A stretch of DNA of 64,000 nucleotides, from NCBI RefSeq assembly GCF_000744095.1, contig NZ_JQLI01000004.1, forward strand, positions 186,001 through 250,000, in the 5' to 3' direction. Position 1 is the first letter of the stretch. Each line of letters begins with the position of its first letter. A program made the position numbers and the translations under genes. The notes under the pieces are model-generated. The model did not search any database. It was not told the DNA's origin and saw only the letters and a list, made by a program, of their open reading frames with translations. Of this stretch, positions 44,207-52,935 are shown in pieces. Source of the DNA: Cupriavidus necator A5-1 (GTDB taxonomy: Bacteria > Pseudomonadota > Gammaproteobacteria > Burkholderiales > Burkholderiaceae).

Positions 44207-44920
44207 CTAGCGGCCGGCTGGGCTTGCCGTCCGACTTTGCTGGCTGCCGCCATCCATGAGGGTCTGAGGAGTGGTCACGCCTTGTTGCCGTCTTGAAGCA
44301 TTGAACGTCAGCCACAAGAGCGCGAGGAAGGGCAGCAGTAGTGCCCAGAAGCCCACACTGGCGTAACCTATTGCGCCGCCCACAGCTCCGCATGCGAACG
44401 ACGAGACCGCGGGGGCAGTTCTTTCCAGGCGTTCGCGCGAAGTGGTTTTCGTGTCGGATGAACTCGCTGGCGACAGCAGTTCGAATAGGTCCAGCACTAT
44501 CTGCGTCACGTGTTCCGCCTTGACGGTGTTGGGCACATGTCCCTGCAGCGAGATCAAACGGTCGCGTGCGTTTTGTACTCCCATCGCCGCCGCACCGAGC
44601 ATCCCGCAAACGATGACCAGTGTGTCGTCGGGGTGAACGATGGGAGCAGCGCCAATGCCGGCGGCGCAAAAGGCAAGCATCAGCGCAGCCTGCATTGCGT
44701 AGACTCGCCATGCCGCGTTTTGCGGTGCCACGGCTTCGCCACTCGCAACCCGACTGGTGATAACCACGCCGGCCAGGAAGGCGGGAATGGCCATCAGCTT
44801 CATCAGCACGAAGTCCTTGCCCATGGCGTGGGCGGTGAGCAGCCCAAAAAGTGCCACGACACTGAGGGTGTCGACGTAGCCAGCTATACACGCGAGCAGG
44901 GTGTCATCACGTCTCATCAT
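44207..44920 (-). CDS. DUF1275 (YoaK-family) membrane protein (cassette copy 3)
   Basis: A 237-residue protein with about six helices. The signature is more divergent than in copies 1 and 2: CIAGYVDTLSVVALFGLLTA, HAMGKDFVLMK in place of HVTGNFIMIG, and MGVQNARDRLIS. It starts at ATG 44920 and lies 78 bp after the broken amidohydrolase. The change of the TGNF block suggests altered function or relaxed selection. Confidence 0.85.
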   Translation of the reverse strand: MMRRDDTLLACIAGYVDTLSVVALFGLLTAHAMGKDFVLMKLMAIPAFLAGVVITSRVASGEAVAPQNAAWRVYAMQAALMLAFCAAGIGAAPIVHPDDTLVIVCGMLGAAAMGVQNARDRLISLQGHVPNTVKAEHVTQIVLDLFELLSPASSSDTKTTSRERLERTAPAVSSFACGAVGGAIGYASVGFWALLLPFLALLWLTFNASRRQQGVTTPQTLMDGGSQQSRTASPAGR

Positions 44921-44998
44921 TCACCTTCCGTAATACGTCGTCCGTCACCGGACCGTTGCATGGATTCCTGCGATGTGACTTGCGTACGATATTCCATG

Positions 44999-45769
44999 TC
45001 ACACCGCCCAGCAGGCACAGCCCAGCGCACCCCAGAACGAGCGCAGGTCGGATGTCGGCGCATTGCTCGCCCAGGCGCGGGCATGGTCGTGCCCATGGAC
45101 CGCACAGGTTTTTGCACACGCGCAGGACGCCGCGGCCACCCGCTGCAATGCGCGTTCGCGCTTGCCGTCCGAGTCCTTCCAGGCGCCGAAGCCACCGAAT
45201 TTGCGGACGGGAGACCAGTAGGCATCGCCGGCGGTGGCGCATTGCGGTCAAGATACTGGAAATCGCCTGCCCCGTAGACAACGCGGCCGCCGACGATCGT
45301 CAGGTCCGACGTCGTGTTCACAATCTCGTCTTCAGGACAGGTGAAGAAGTCGCGGTCCGGAACGATCAGGTCAACCAATTGACCGGCCATGACTTGACCC
45401 TTGGCGCCTTCCTCGTTCGAGAACCACGCCACCTTCTCTGTCCACATGCGGAGCGCGGTATCACGGTCAAGGAGATTCCGTTGCGGATACAGCAGTTTTG
45501 GGCCCTTGGCCAGCGTGGCGTAGAGGATTCAGGCCACCGCGCACGACGTGCGTATGGTTGTCGATCAGTCCTGGCAAGGCGGACCGTCCCTTAAGGTCGA
45601 TCACGTTCGTTGCCGGTCCTGCCAGAGACAGGATTTCGGCGTCGCCGCCAACGGCTGCAAATCGTCCGTCGTGGATGGCAACGGCAGTTGCGACTGGCTT
45701 CGCCTTGTCAAGCGTGGTAATCCGGCCGTTGTGCAGGATCAGGTCGGGGGTTTTGGCGGAGGTAATCAT
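44999..45769 (-). pseudogene. YtcJ-like amidohydrolase, heavily deleted (cassette copy 3)
   Basis: ATG 45769 gives a good N-terminus (TPDLILHNGRITTLDKAK; ALPGLIDNHTHVVRGGLN, where the metal motif reads HTH). After this the sequence jumps to ILYATLAKGPK, about 85 residues further in the intact copy, then to LYPQRNLLDRDTALRMWTEK near the C-terminus. Thus two deletions remove most of the barrel, with frame changes at each. A further frameshift lies near 45230. The end still encodes the Cys/His tail, CACAKTCAVHGHDHARAW and FWGALGCACWAV, stopping at 44999. Confidence 0.88.
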
Positions 45770-46056
45770 GAGCGGGTTTCCTCGTTCTTTGCAGTCTTGC
45801 GCACAGCCGTAGTGCCGGAGACGCCGTGCTGCAATGTGCCGAACGCTGCGGTTGCGTCGTCTGATGCGCGCTTCACGCTTGAGTGGATGGCGCCACGGAA
45901 ATATTGCTGACTGATCGGTATGAACTGCTCTCCGGCAAGAATGCCGAGCAGGCCGACCAGTGCAACAAGCGGTGGAGCCGGCGACCGTACGCCGATCAGG
46001 TAGTAGATGACGCCGACCAGAACGCCGGCACCTAATGAGAACAGATAGATCTTCAT
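45766..46056 (-). CDS. XapX-domain (DUF1427) membrane protein (cassette copy 3)
   Basis: A 96-residue protein: MKIYLFSLGAGVLVGVIYYL, then RSPAPPLVALVGLLGILAGE, two helices around RSPAPP. The tail lacks the WFRxECVPKISG motif of copies 1 and 2. Here it precedes the amidohydrolase gene, overlapping its ATG by 4 bp, whereas in copies 1 and 2 it follows DoxX. The cassette has therefore been reordered but kept its translational coupling. Confidence 0.88.
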   Translation of the reverse strand: MKIYLFSLGAGVLVGVIYYLIGVRSPAPPLVALVGLLGILAGEQFIPISQQYFRGAIHSSVKRASDDATAAFGTLQHGVSGTTAVRKTAKNEETRS

Positions 46057-46157
46057 CGGCACATCTCTCTTGCAGCTTCTGGGCACGACGGTCCGGCCAC
46101 ACCATTACGCCGTATGGGGCCGGACGCGGGCCACCAAATGAGACGGAGGGCCGCCGA

Positions 46158-46844
46158 TTACTTTGCCGGAGCCGGAGGCACGATCTCATGAGAGCCGACC
46201 GCTCGCTGTGGGGCTTTGTGCACCATGGTGTAAGCGTAGTCGACGCCCATCCCGTATGCGCCGGAGTGTTCCCTGACCACACTCATGAGGGCGTCATACG
46301 TATCGCGACGCGCCCAGTCGCGCTGCCATTCGAGCACCACCTGTTGCCACGTCACGGGTACGACGCCGGCCTGGATCATGCGCTGCATGCCGAAGTCATG
46401 TCCTTCCTTCGTAATGCCGCCCGAGGCGTCGGCCACCATATAGATTTCGTACCCGGCATCGGCCATGGCGCTGAGTGCGAAGGTGTTATTGCAAACCTCC
46501 GTCCACAAGCCCGAGACCACGATCTTCTTGCGACCGTTCGCTGCCAGCGCGTCACGAACCTTCTGGTCGTCCCACGAATTCATTGAAGTGCGCTCGAGCA
46601 GGGGCTGGCCGGGGAAAACGTCGAGCAGTTCCGGGTAGGTGAATCCCGAGAAGCTTTGCGTTTCCACGGTCGTGATGGTGGTCGGGATGTTGAAGATCTT
46701 CGCTGCCTTGGCGAGGCCAACGACGTTGTTCTTCAGCACCTGCCGGTCCATGGACTGGACGCCGAATGCCATCTGCGGCTGGTGGTCAATGAAAATCAAC
46801 TGGCTGTTTTGCGGAGTCAGCACTTCAAGCTTGGGATTGGTCAT
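46158..46844 (-). CDS. Isochorismatase-family cysteine hydrolase (cassette copy 3)
   Basis: A 228-residue protein, the closest relative of copy 2 in this window, with LIFIDHQPQMAFG and VSGLWTEVCNNTFALSAM intact. ATG 46844 is 26 bp after the stop of the AhpD-like gene, so the two are co-transcribed. The Asp and Cys of the family active site are present and no damage is seen, although its partner amidohydrolase is destroyed. Confidence 0.9.
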   Translation of the reverse strand: MTNPKLEVLTPQNSQLIFIDHQPQMAFGVQSMDRQVLKNNVVGLAKAAKIFNIPTTITTVETQSFSGFTYPELLDVFPGQPLLERTSMNSWDDQKVRDALAANGRKKIVVSGLWTEVCNNTFALSAMADAGYEIYMVADASGGITKEGHDFGMQRMIQAGVVPVTWQQVVLEWQRDWARRDTYDALMSVVREHSGAYGMGVDYAYTMVHKAPQRAVGSHEIVPPAPAK

Positions 46845-46870
46845 GATGGGATCCTGTCAGGGTGTAACGG

Positions 46871-47212
46871 TTAGGCTTGCTTCAGCGCGTCGATGGCATC
46901 CAGCACGTGTGTGCTGTACGTAATGGCGGCGCCGGCGTTCAGGTTGATGGCGACGCCGAGCGCTTCTGCGATCTCTTCGTCGGACACGCCGAGCTTGACG
47001 GCCTCGGCTGCATGGAAGGCGATGCAACCATCGCAGCGCGTGGTGACTGCGACGGCCAGCGCGATGAGTTCACGCGTCTTCGCGCCGAGTTGCTCGGTTT
47101 TGGCGCCCGCACCAGCGATCAGCCCAAAACCGCGAATGGTGTCCGGCGTGCGCGCGGACAGTTCTTTGAGGCGAGAACTGATGTCCTGAATTTCCTGTTT
47201 CCACTCAAGCAT
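46871..47212 (-). CDS. Carboxymuconolactone decarboxylase/AhpD-like protein
   Basis: A 113-residue all-helical protein. The active-site region reads AVAVTTRCDGCIAFHAAEAV: a C-x-x-C pair followed by His, as in AhpD-like alkylhydroperoxidases, rather than a true lactone decarboxylase. Such proteins often act in peroxide or thiol redox defence. It is the first gene of cassette 3 and is absent from copies 1 and 2, which instead carry DoxX, another family linked with redox stress. Confidence 0.9.
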   Translation of the reverse strand: MLEWKQEIQDISSRLKELSARTPDTIRGFGLIAGAGAKTEQLGAKTRELIALAVAVTTRCDGCIAFHAAEAVKLGVSDEEIAEALGVAINLNAGAAITYSTHVLDAIDALKQA

Positions 47213-48551
47213 GAGATGGCTCCGTGAGATGACTTCGAAAGGGATATATGTGGCCTGGTCCGGCAGCTCGCATCGGCGAGTGCAAAGCGCGCGACGGTTG
47301 CGTCGAGCTACTGGTTACGTTCAACGCTGGATGCAGAACGAGATCACGAGGTCAATCCTAGGAGTCGGACATTTTACTGTCAAAGCCGCACGTATTAACT
47401 ACCTTAAATATCAATTAACTATATGATTTATAACGATAAAATGTGTACTATAGTGGCGAACGAAACGGCCGGAAGTGCTTTCAGAGGCTTCGGGGGAAGA
47501 GCGATGCATGAGACCGGCGTCGACAAACCGCGGGTTGCAACGACTGATACGGCCACGAAGGCGTAAGAATTGTTGAGCCTGGAGGGTTCTGGCTTGGTCG
47601 CGTGGGTATTGCGAGATGTGCAGAGAATCGATGGGCCGGACGCATTGACGTAGGACACTCGGTCATCGTCATCGCCGTACGCGAGACTGGGGCGTTGGGT
47701 GTGCGCCGTCGATTGAGATCGACACCTCGGCATTGAACGATTGCCACGTAGTTTGGGCATCTACGGGTAACAGCAACTTAGAGCCGGATCGCCTCGTTAG
47801 CCAATTGCTGAGACTTCCGATTTGTTTTGGCCATCGCCTACGTCGAAGTGAGCGAAATGGCGCTCGGCGGGCCACCGAGTCCCGAACTGGTCGACCGACC
47901 TGGTTGGGGTGTGTTGTGATTCAGGTGAGCGGCTGAATGCGGGACGGTTGCGGTCATTGAGTTTCTGTTTGTGGAAGGCCCATATTGTTAAGGGTTGTTC
48001 GATGTCTGCCTTTTTTGCGAATGCTCGTGAACCCAACGCTTCCCACACGCCGCGCCACCCATCCATGCCAAAGACCGTGCAGGCAATCATGAATGAAGCT
48101 CGTGCCGCGCGCTGGACAAGCCCCCCAAGCCCAACGCTGACACGCCGGCAGATCGCTTTGTGAGAGAGTCCCGGCGACTCGTCCTGCTCTGCACGCCGTT
48201 GGCGCCTCTCCGTCACATACATTGGGATCTATGTTTTCTTAGGGTCACCGAAGCCATCCAGCAGTGCAGAAAAACTATCCTGGGGCCGCCAGCCCCCTCT
48301 TGACCTACAGACTTGAGCGCCGAGCCCCCGGGAATGCTCCCCAATTTCAGATGGGGCGTCATCGACATCACTTGTACAGCTAGATTCGATGGGAACAGCG
48401 CTAGCAGCATCGCTCCCCCGGGCAAGGCCTTCCTGTGGGAAACGCACCATGTCGGGCCCCGTTCGATTCAGAAAGGCAACCTCGTGGGTGGTATAGACTC
48501 AACTTACGCTTCCGCCGTACCCTGGCGGACGATTTCGACGCGAGGTGCATC
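47213..48551. other. Long intergenic region, mostly uninterpretable
   Basis: About 1.3 kb with only short ORFs, none with a motif I recognise. The stretch 47395-47455 is strikingly AT-rich (TTAACTACCTTAAATATC, TATATGATTTATAACG) in a GC-rich window and could hold a promoter for the AhpD-like cassette or for rightward transcription. The rest looks like degraded DNA. Confidence 0.45.
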
Positions 48552-48692
48552 ATGATCCGATTCCTGGCTACCGCAATACTCTGCGGATTAACGCTGAGCA
48601 TGTTCGGTTGCGCCGGCCCGCAGATGGGTGCCGACAATACGCATCGTTTCAACAGCGATCCCTATAACTACGAGTTCAGTCGAAACCTGTAG
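48552..48692 (+). CDS. Small putative lipoprotein
   Basis: A 46-residue peptide: a hydrophobic start (MIRFLATAILCGLTLSMFGC) ending in a Cys that could be lipidated (MFGC lipobox-like), then a short polar tail (AGPQMGADNTHRFNSDPYNY). It is too short for a family call. A signal peptide with a plausible lipobox and a hydrophilic remainder favour a real gene over chance. Confidence 0.5.
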   Translation: MIRFLATAILCGLTLSMFGCAGPQMGADNTHRFNSDPYNYEFSRNL

Positions 48693-49074
48693 CGCGTTTC
48701 CGGCGCGGCGTCCCAGCTGCCAGCCGGCCGCGACACTTGCCAGGACGGTTTGCGCCCGCTGTGAGAGGGCGATTTCATGCGAGGCCGGGTTCAGCCCGGC
48801 CAGCCTTCTGCGTTCCCACAATCTTCCCGCTGCGCCTCTCCATCGCCTTGTCGAATCCGGCAGCGCTTCCCGCGAACTTCCAGGCCTGTCCCCCGCACCC
48901 TGCTCGTGAACCTGCTCTCCTGACCCGCCCCGGTCCCGCATTTCGGACACCTTTCCAATTGGCGGGACGATTGGGTTAGCGCTTTCCCACCGCGAGCCCA
49001 TACCCTTGCTGCGCCGGTGCAAGACCGTGCAAGAACCATATCGTCAAACAGGACGGAACAGCGAGGAGAAACGC
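48693..49074. other. Intergenic region upstream of a porin gene
   Basis: No ORF of note. The last part leads to the GAGGAG ribosome-binding site at about 49062-49067, so the promoter of the porin gene should lie here. No operator symmetry was identified. Confidence 0.4.
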
Positions 49075-50127
49075 ATGAAAAGAATGGGAGCACTCTTGGT
49101 AGTGGCGGTGGCAGCGGTGCCGGGCATAGCGGCGGCACAATCGGGGGTGACCATTTTTGGCGTAGCCGATCTCTACACCGAGTATGTCAAGTCCGGGGCA
49201 AATCATGTGGCGCGGGTCGAGGACGGCGGGCTGTATCAATCGCGCTGGGGCTTGCGGGGCAAGGAGGAACTGGCGCCGGGGCTGTCCACGGTATTTACAC
49301 TGGAGACCGGACTTGCACTGGACAGCGGCACCGCCCAGCAGGGAGGACGCCTGTTTGGGCGTCAGGCCTGGGTCGGCCTGAGCAGCAAGGACTGGGGTGC
49401 GCTGACGCTTGGGCGGCAGAACACGCCGATCTACTACATCGAGGGGCAGGCGTCGGCCTTCGGCTTCTCGCCGTATGGCCCGCTTGGTCGCCTGCAGAAC
49501 GGCGGACCCGCAGGCAGCAGCCTGACCGCGCGCGCAGACAATTCCATCCGGTACGAAAGTCCCGAACTTGCCGGGCTGCAGGGCAGCGTGATCTATTCAT
49601 TCGGCGCCGAGCGGACCAGCGCGCCACGCGACGCCGACCGGCTGGCGGCCGGCGGGCTAACTTATGCTCGCGGTCCGCTGTGGCTGGGCCTTGCCTACGA
49701 ACGCACCTACAGCATCGGCGCGGTAACGGATGCCGACCGCGACGAGCGCGCGATCGGCGCCACCTACGAATTCCCCTGGGTGAAGTTGTTCGCCAACGTA
49801 CGCCAGGCCACGCGATGGGTGCCAGGGCAGGCGACTCTGAAGGACCGCGGTTTCCATGTCGGTACGACTATTCCCGTGGGAGGCGCCGGACTGGTACTGC
49901 TGGCATACGGCATGCAGCAATCGGTCGGCACGCCGAACCGTGGCCAGCAGGCTTCGATCGGCTACCAGTACTCGATGTCCAAGCGTACAACGCTCTATGC
50001 CAACGCCAGTAAGATCTGGAACACGAACAAGGCCAACTACACATTCTCGAACATCCCCAATGAGGTCACGGCAAGCAGCGTGTCCGACCCGCGCGGGGTC
50101 ATGATGGGCATGCGCCATCTCTTCTGA
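49075..50127 (+). CDS. General porin (Gram-negative porin, Burkholderiales type)
   Basis: A 350-residue protein. The signal peptide MKRMGALLVVAVAAVPGIAA is cut before QSGVTIFGVADLYTEYVKSG; GLYQSRWGLRGKEELAPGLS and LFGRQAWVGLSSKDWGALTL follow in the typical order, and the terminal residues are MGMRHLF with the assembly Phe. GAGGAG lies eight bases before ATG 49075. It begins a block of intact genes with exported products, suggesting outer-membrane entry for the substrate handled by the genes to 54.8 kb. Confidence 0.92.
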   Translation: MKRMGALLVVAVAAVPGIAAAQSGVTIFGVADLYTEYVKSGANHVARVEDGGLYQSRWGLRGKEELAPGLSTVFTLETGLALDSGTAQQGGRLFGRQAWVGLSSKDWGALTLGRQNTPIYYIEGQASAFGFSPYGPLGRLQNGGPAGSSLTARADNSIRYESPELAGLQGSVIYSFGAERTSAPRDADRLAAGGLTYARGPLWLGLAYERTYSIGAVTDADRDERAIGATYEFPWVKLFANVRQATRWVPGQATLKDRGFHVGTTIPVGGAGLVLLAYGMQQSVGTPNRGQQASIGYQYSMSKRTTLYANASKIWNTNKANYTFSNIPNEVTASSVSDPRGVMMGMRHLF

Positions 50128-50212
50128 TGTGCGCACGTACGTGCGCACCAGCCGGTCGCCGTTGCCGGCCAGGTGCCGGCGCGCCGCGATCCCGTCAAGC
50201 ATAGGAGAATCC

Positions 50213-50722
50213 ATGAAGCGCTATACCCTCGCCGTGGCCTTCGGGCTGCATCTGTTCTGCGCGTCGATCGCATCTGCGGCAGGCGTAACACAGCTGCAGA
50301 CCCTGGGCGTGGACGCCGCGGTCCGGCTTACTGATGCCGCCAAACGGTTTGCCGAGGACCGAAAACTTGCCGTCAGCATCGTCGTGGTCGACGTCTCCGG
50401 CCACTTTCTCAGCGGCGTGAGAATGGATGGCGCCCCGTTTGCGACCTTTGACGTCGCGCGCGGCAAGGCCATCGCCTCGGCGGCGACGGGAGGCGCCTCC
50501 GGCGCCGAGCTCGTGAAGCGCTATCAGGCCAATCCCATCGTCTTCGGCCAGATGAGTTCGCTGGTTTATGGCGGCCCGGTCTTTCCGTCGCAGGGTTCCC
50601 TGGGCATCTACGTCGGCGGCCGGCTGGTCGGGGCCGTCGGCGTCAGCGGGGGGCCATCGGACGTGGACGAGGAAATCGGGCGCTGCGGCGTGGCCGCGAT
50701 CGGTGCGACCGAGGCGCCCTGA
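50213..50722 (+). CDS. GlcG/HbpS-family haem-binding-like protein, exported
   Basis: A 169-residue protein. The signal peptide (YTLAVAFGLHLFCASIASAA) is followed by a GlcG/DUF336 domain with VSIVVVDVSGHFLSGVRMDG, FATFDVARGKAIASAATGG and LGIYVGGRLVGAVGVSGGPS. Family members bind haem or act beside glycolate or other catabolic enzymes; their chemistry is poorly known. GGAG precedes ATG 50213. It follows the porin gene by 85 bp. Confidence 0.87.
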   Translation: MKRYTLAVAFGLHLFCASIASAAGVTQLQTLGVDAAVRLTDAAKRFAEDRKLAVSIVVVDVSGHFLSGVRMDGAPFATFDVARGKAIASAATGGASGAELVKRYQANPIVFGQMSSLVYGGPVFPSQGSLGIYVGGRLVGAVGVSGGPSDVDEEIGRCGVAAIGATEAP

Positions 50723-50769
50723 GTGGTGCATGCGCCTGGGCGCATCGTTCATGCTGGCGTCATGGTCGT

Positions 50770-50796
50770 GCCTGCCGGCGTATGACACCGGCAGGC
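50770..50796. terminator. Bidirectional terminator candidate
   Basis: GCCTGCCGG (50770-50778), a 9-nt loop, then CCGGCAGGC (50788-50796) form a perfect 9-bp stem between the convergent GlcG-like and alpha/beta-hydrolase genes. There is no long T-tract on either side. Confidence 0.6.
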
Positions 50797-50820
50797 GCGC
50801 GGTAGGGGCACGCCAGGGCG

Positions 50821-51609
50821 TCAGGGCTCACTACGGCTCTGGATGTCCGACAGGAAGCGCTCGATCCGCGTGGCGAGGTCCACCGGCGTCTCGTCCATCG
50901 GATAGTGTCCTGCGTTGCGGATCACGTCGATGGCCAGATCGAGGAATGCTTTACCGTACGTCTGCTCCATGACGTCAGCAGTCAGCGACGGGTCGTGCTC
51001 ACCGACCAGCAGCAGCGTGGGAACAATGGTGCCGGCAACTTCAGCAGCGAAGTCTGTGTCGGCCCATGCCCGGAAGTAGGCGGCAAACGCGTCGGCATCG
51101 GCATGCTGCGTCGAGGCCCGGACCATCTTTTCCACCCAATGCCGGCTCAGGCGTTTGCCCGTCGAATTGTCGAGGACCGCAATTCTTGCCGCGAGCTCGC
51201 CGGCGGCACGTTCGAACAGAGCGCGTGCCGGCTTGTCGAACGGCACAGGCGTGGGCGGCACTGGCGTGACGCCGACCATGGCCGTGACGCGTGCAGGGGC
51301 CAGCATGGCGACGGCCTGCATGGCCTTGCCTCCCATGGAGTGCCCGATCAGCGAGAAGCGCTGCCATCCCAGTTCGTCACCAAGCGCCAGCACGTCGGCG
51401 GCGATCTCCCCCATGTCGAATCTGCCGTGGATCCCTCGCCGGGCACCATAGCCTCGATAGTCGATGAAGGCGTAGGTGAAGCGGTCGCCGTCGAGCACGT
51501 CTGCAAAGGGCCCCCATCCGCGTGCATGGCCGAACCAGCCGTGCAAGGCGATGACATGGTTCGGGCCGTTGCCGATGGTGACCACGGCGCCGTTTTGGTT
51601 GTAATGCAT
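50821..51609 (-). CDS. Alpha/beta hydrolase
   Basis: A protein of about 262 residues of the small alpha/beta-hydrolase type. The oxyanion region is IALHGWFGHARGWGPFADVL, the nucleophile elbow is FSLIGHSMGGKAMQAVA (GHSMG), the Asp is in LLLVGEHDPSLTADV and the His in IRNAGHYPMDETPVD. CCTCC/GGAGG lies before ATG 51609. Esters, or vinylogous C-C bonds, are typical substrates. It diverges from the Bug-protein gene across a 270-bp region. Confidence 0.88.
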   Translation of the reverse strand: MHYNQNGAVVTIGNGPNHVIALHGWFGHARGWGPFADVLDGDRFTYAFIDYRGYGARRGIHGRFDMGEIAADVLALGDELGWQRFSLIGHSMGGKAMQAVAMLAPARVTAMVGVTPVPPTPVPFDKPARALFERAAGELAARIAVLDNSTGKRLSRHWVEKMVRASTQHADADAFAAYFRAWADTDFAAEVAGTIVPTLLLVGEHDPSLTADVMEQTYGKAFLDLAIDVIRNAGHYPMDETPVDLATRIERFLSDIQSRSEP

Positions 51610-51880
51610 TGCGTTTCCTCCGGTCGTCGATGTGGCGCTCCATATTGTATGAGGAGCTGCGGCGCGAGCGGAGTGCCTGTCAAGTTCTTGGACAATCCGG
51701 TAAGTAGGCGCCGTGCGGCGTCTGCGATCGTCGGCCAGCGTACCGATATACCGCAGAACGGAGGACGTTTTGGTAAACGGCTCCCCAAATGGGGAAGCGC
51801 CTTGTGTCCGAATCAGTAGAGTATGAGCCTGGGCTGACCCTGTCGCCCACGCATCGCGATTCACAAGGAGACAAGAGTCA
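51610..51880. promoter_or_regulatory. Divergent promoter region
   Basis: This 270-bp region lies between the divergent alpha/beta-hydrolase and Bug-protein genes and should contain promoters for both. CCCCAAATGGGG near 51783-51794 is a perfect palindrome and a possible operator. AAGGAG precedes ATG 51881. Confidence 0.5.
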
Positions 51881-52927
51881 ATGCAAAGCCGGAAGCCTCC
51901 GTCATTCCTGACCGCCCCTCGGCGGGTGGCCACGCTTGCCGCCATCACTGCGGCCATCAGCGCCATACTCGCCGTGGCTGTCGTAGGCCTGCGACCCGTC
52001 GCCGCCAACGCAGCGGCAGTGGACACGAATATACAGCCCAACTGGAAGCCTTCGAAGCCTATCGTCTTCATCGTGCCGTTTCCGCCGGCAGGCATCAACG
52101 ACGTGCTGGCCAGGTCCGTGGCGCAGCGCCTGGCGAACGCGCTGGGACAACCAGTCGTGGTGGAGAACCGGCCGGGCGCCAGCGGGAACATCGGCGCGGA
52201 GGCGCTCGTGCGCGCGGCGCCGGACGGCCACACGATCGGCATCCTGAATAGCATCCACGCCGTTAACGCCGCCTTCTACCGCAAGCTGCCCTACGACGTG
52301 ACGCGCGACCTGGTACCTGTGGCGCCTCTGGGCGAGTCGCCGCTGGTGCTGGTTACGAACCCGTCCACGCCATACAAGTCCGTCCCCGAACTGATCGCCT
52401 ATGCCAAGGCGAACCCCGGCAAGGTCAACTACGGCGGCCCGACCAGCTATCCGCTCGAAATGATCAAGACGATGGCCGGTGTCGACATCACCAATATTCC
52501 CTACAAGGGCAGCGGCCCGACGATCAACGACATGATCGCCGGCCACATCGACCTGGCGACGGGACCGCTGCTGGAGTACATGCCCCATGTGAACTCCGGC
52601 AAGCTGAAGCTGCTGGCCGTCGGCACCGCGAGCCGGCTCAAGGCTCTGCCCAACGTGTCCACTGTGGCCGAGAGCATTCCCGGCTACGACATTACCGTCT
52701 GGTATGGCGTGTTTGCCCCCAAGGGCACGCCGGCGCCCGTGGTCGAGCGGCTGCGCGGCGAGATCCGCGCCATCATGAACGATGCCGGGATCCGCGCCAA
52801 GCTGGCCGGCCTGAGTGTTGACACCGCCTTCAGCCAGACCGGCGTGACCGGCCTGAGCACCCGTCTGACCGGCGAAACGCAGCGCGCGCACCAGATTGTC
52901 GCCAAGACCGGTGGCTACCTGAACTAG
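51881..52927 (+). CDS. Bug-family periplasmic binding protein (tripartite tricarboxylate transporter type)
   Basis: A 348-residue protein. A long N-terminal signal segment (VATLAAITAAISAILAVAV) is followed by the Bug fold: FIVPFPPAGINDVLARSVAQ, VVENRPGASGNIGAEALVRA, NIPYKGSGPTINDMIAGHID and MPHVNSGKLKLLAVGTASR. Bug proteins bind carboxylates or amides for TctAB-type permeases; no TctA or TctB gene lies in this window, as is common for orphan Bug genes in Burkholderiales. It is the first gene of an operon with the cytochrome and acetamidase-like genes. Confidence 0.92.
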   Translation: MQSRKPPSFLTAPRRVATLAAITAAISAILAVAVVGLRPVAANAAAVDTNIQPNWKPSKPIVFIVPFPPAGINDVLARSVAQRLANALGQPVVVENRPGASGNIGAEALVRAAPDGHTIGILNSIHAVNAAFYRKLPYDVTRDLVPVAPLGESPLVLVTNPSTPYKSVPELIAYAKANPGKVNYGGPTSYPLEMIKTMAGVDITNIPYKGSGPTINDMIAGHIDLATGPLLEYMPHVNSGKLKLLAVGTASRLKALPNVSTVAESIPGYDITVWYGVFAPKGTPAPVVERLRGEIRAIMNDAGIRAKLAGLSVDTAFSQTGVTGLSTRLTGETQRAHQIVAKTGGYLN

Positions 52928-52935
52928 ATCGGGCA

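Noticed and set aside
47428..48222. Minus-strand frames of 110 and 141 codons
   Set aside because: No motif, ribosome-binding site or neighbour supports them; probably chance frames in degraded DNA.
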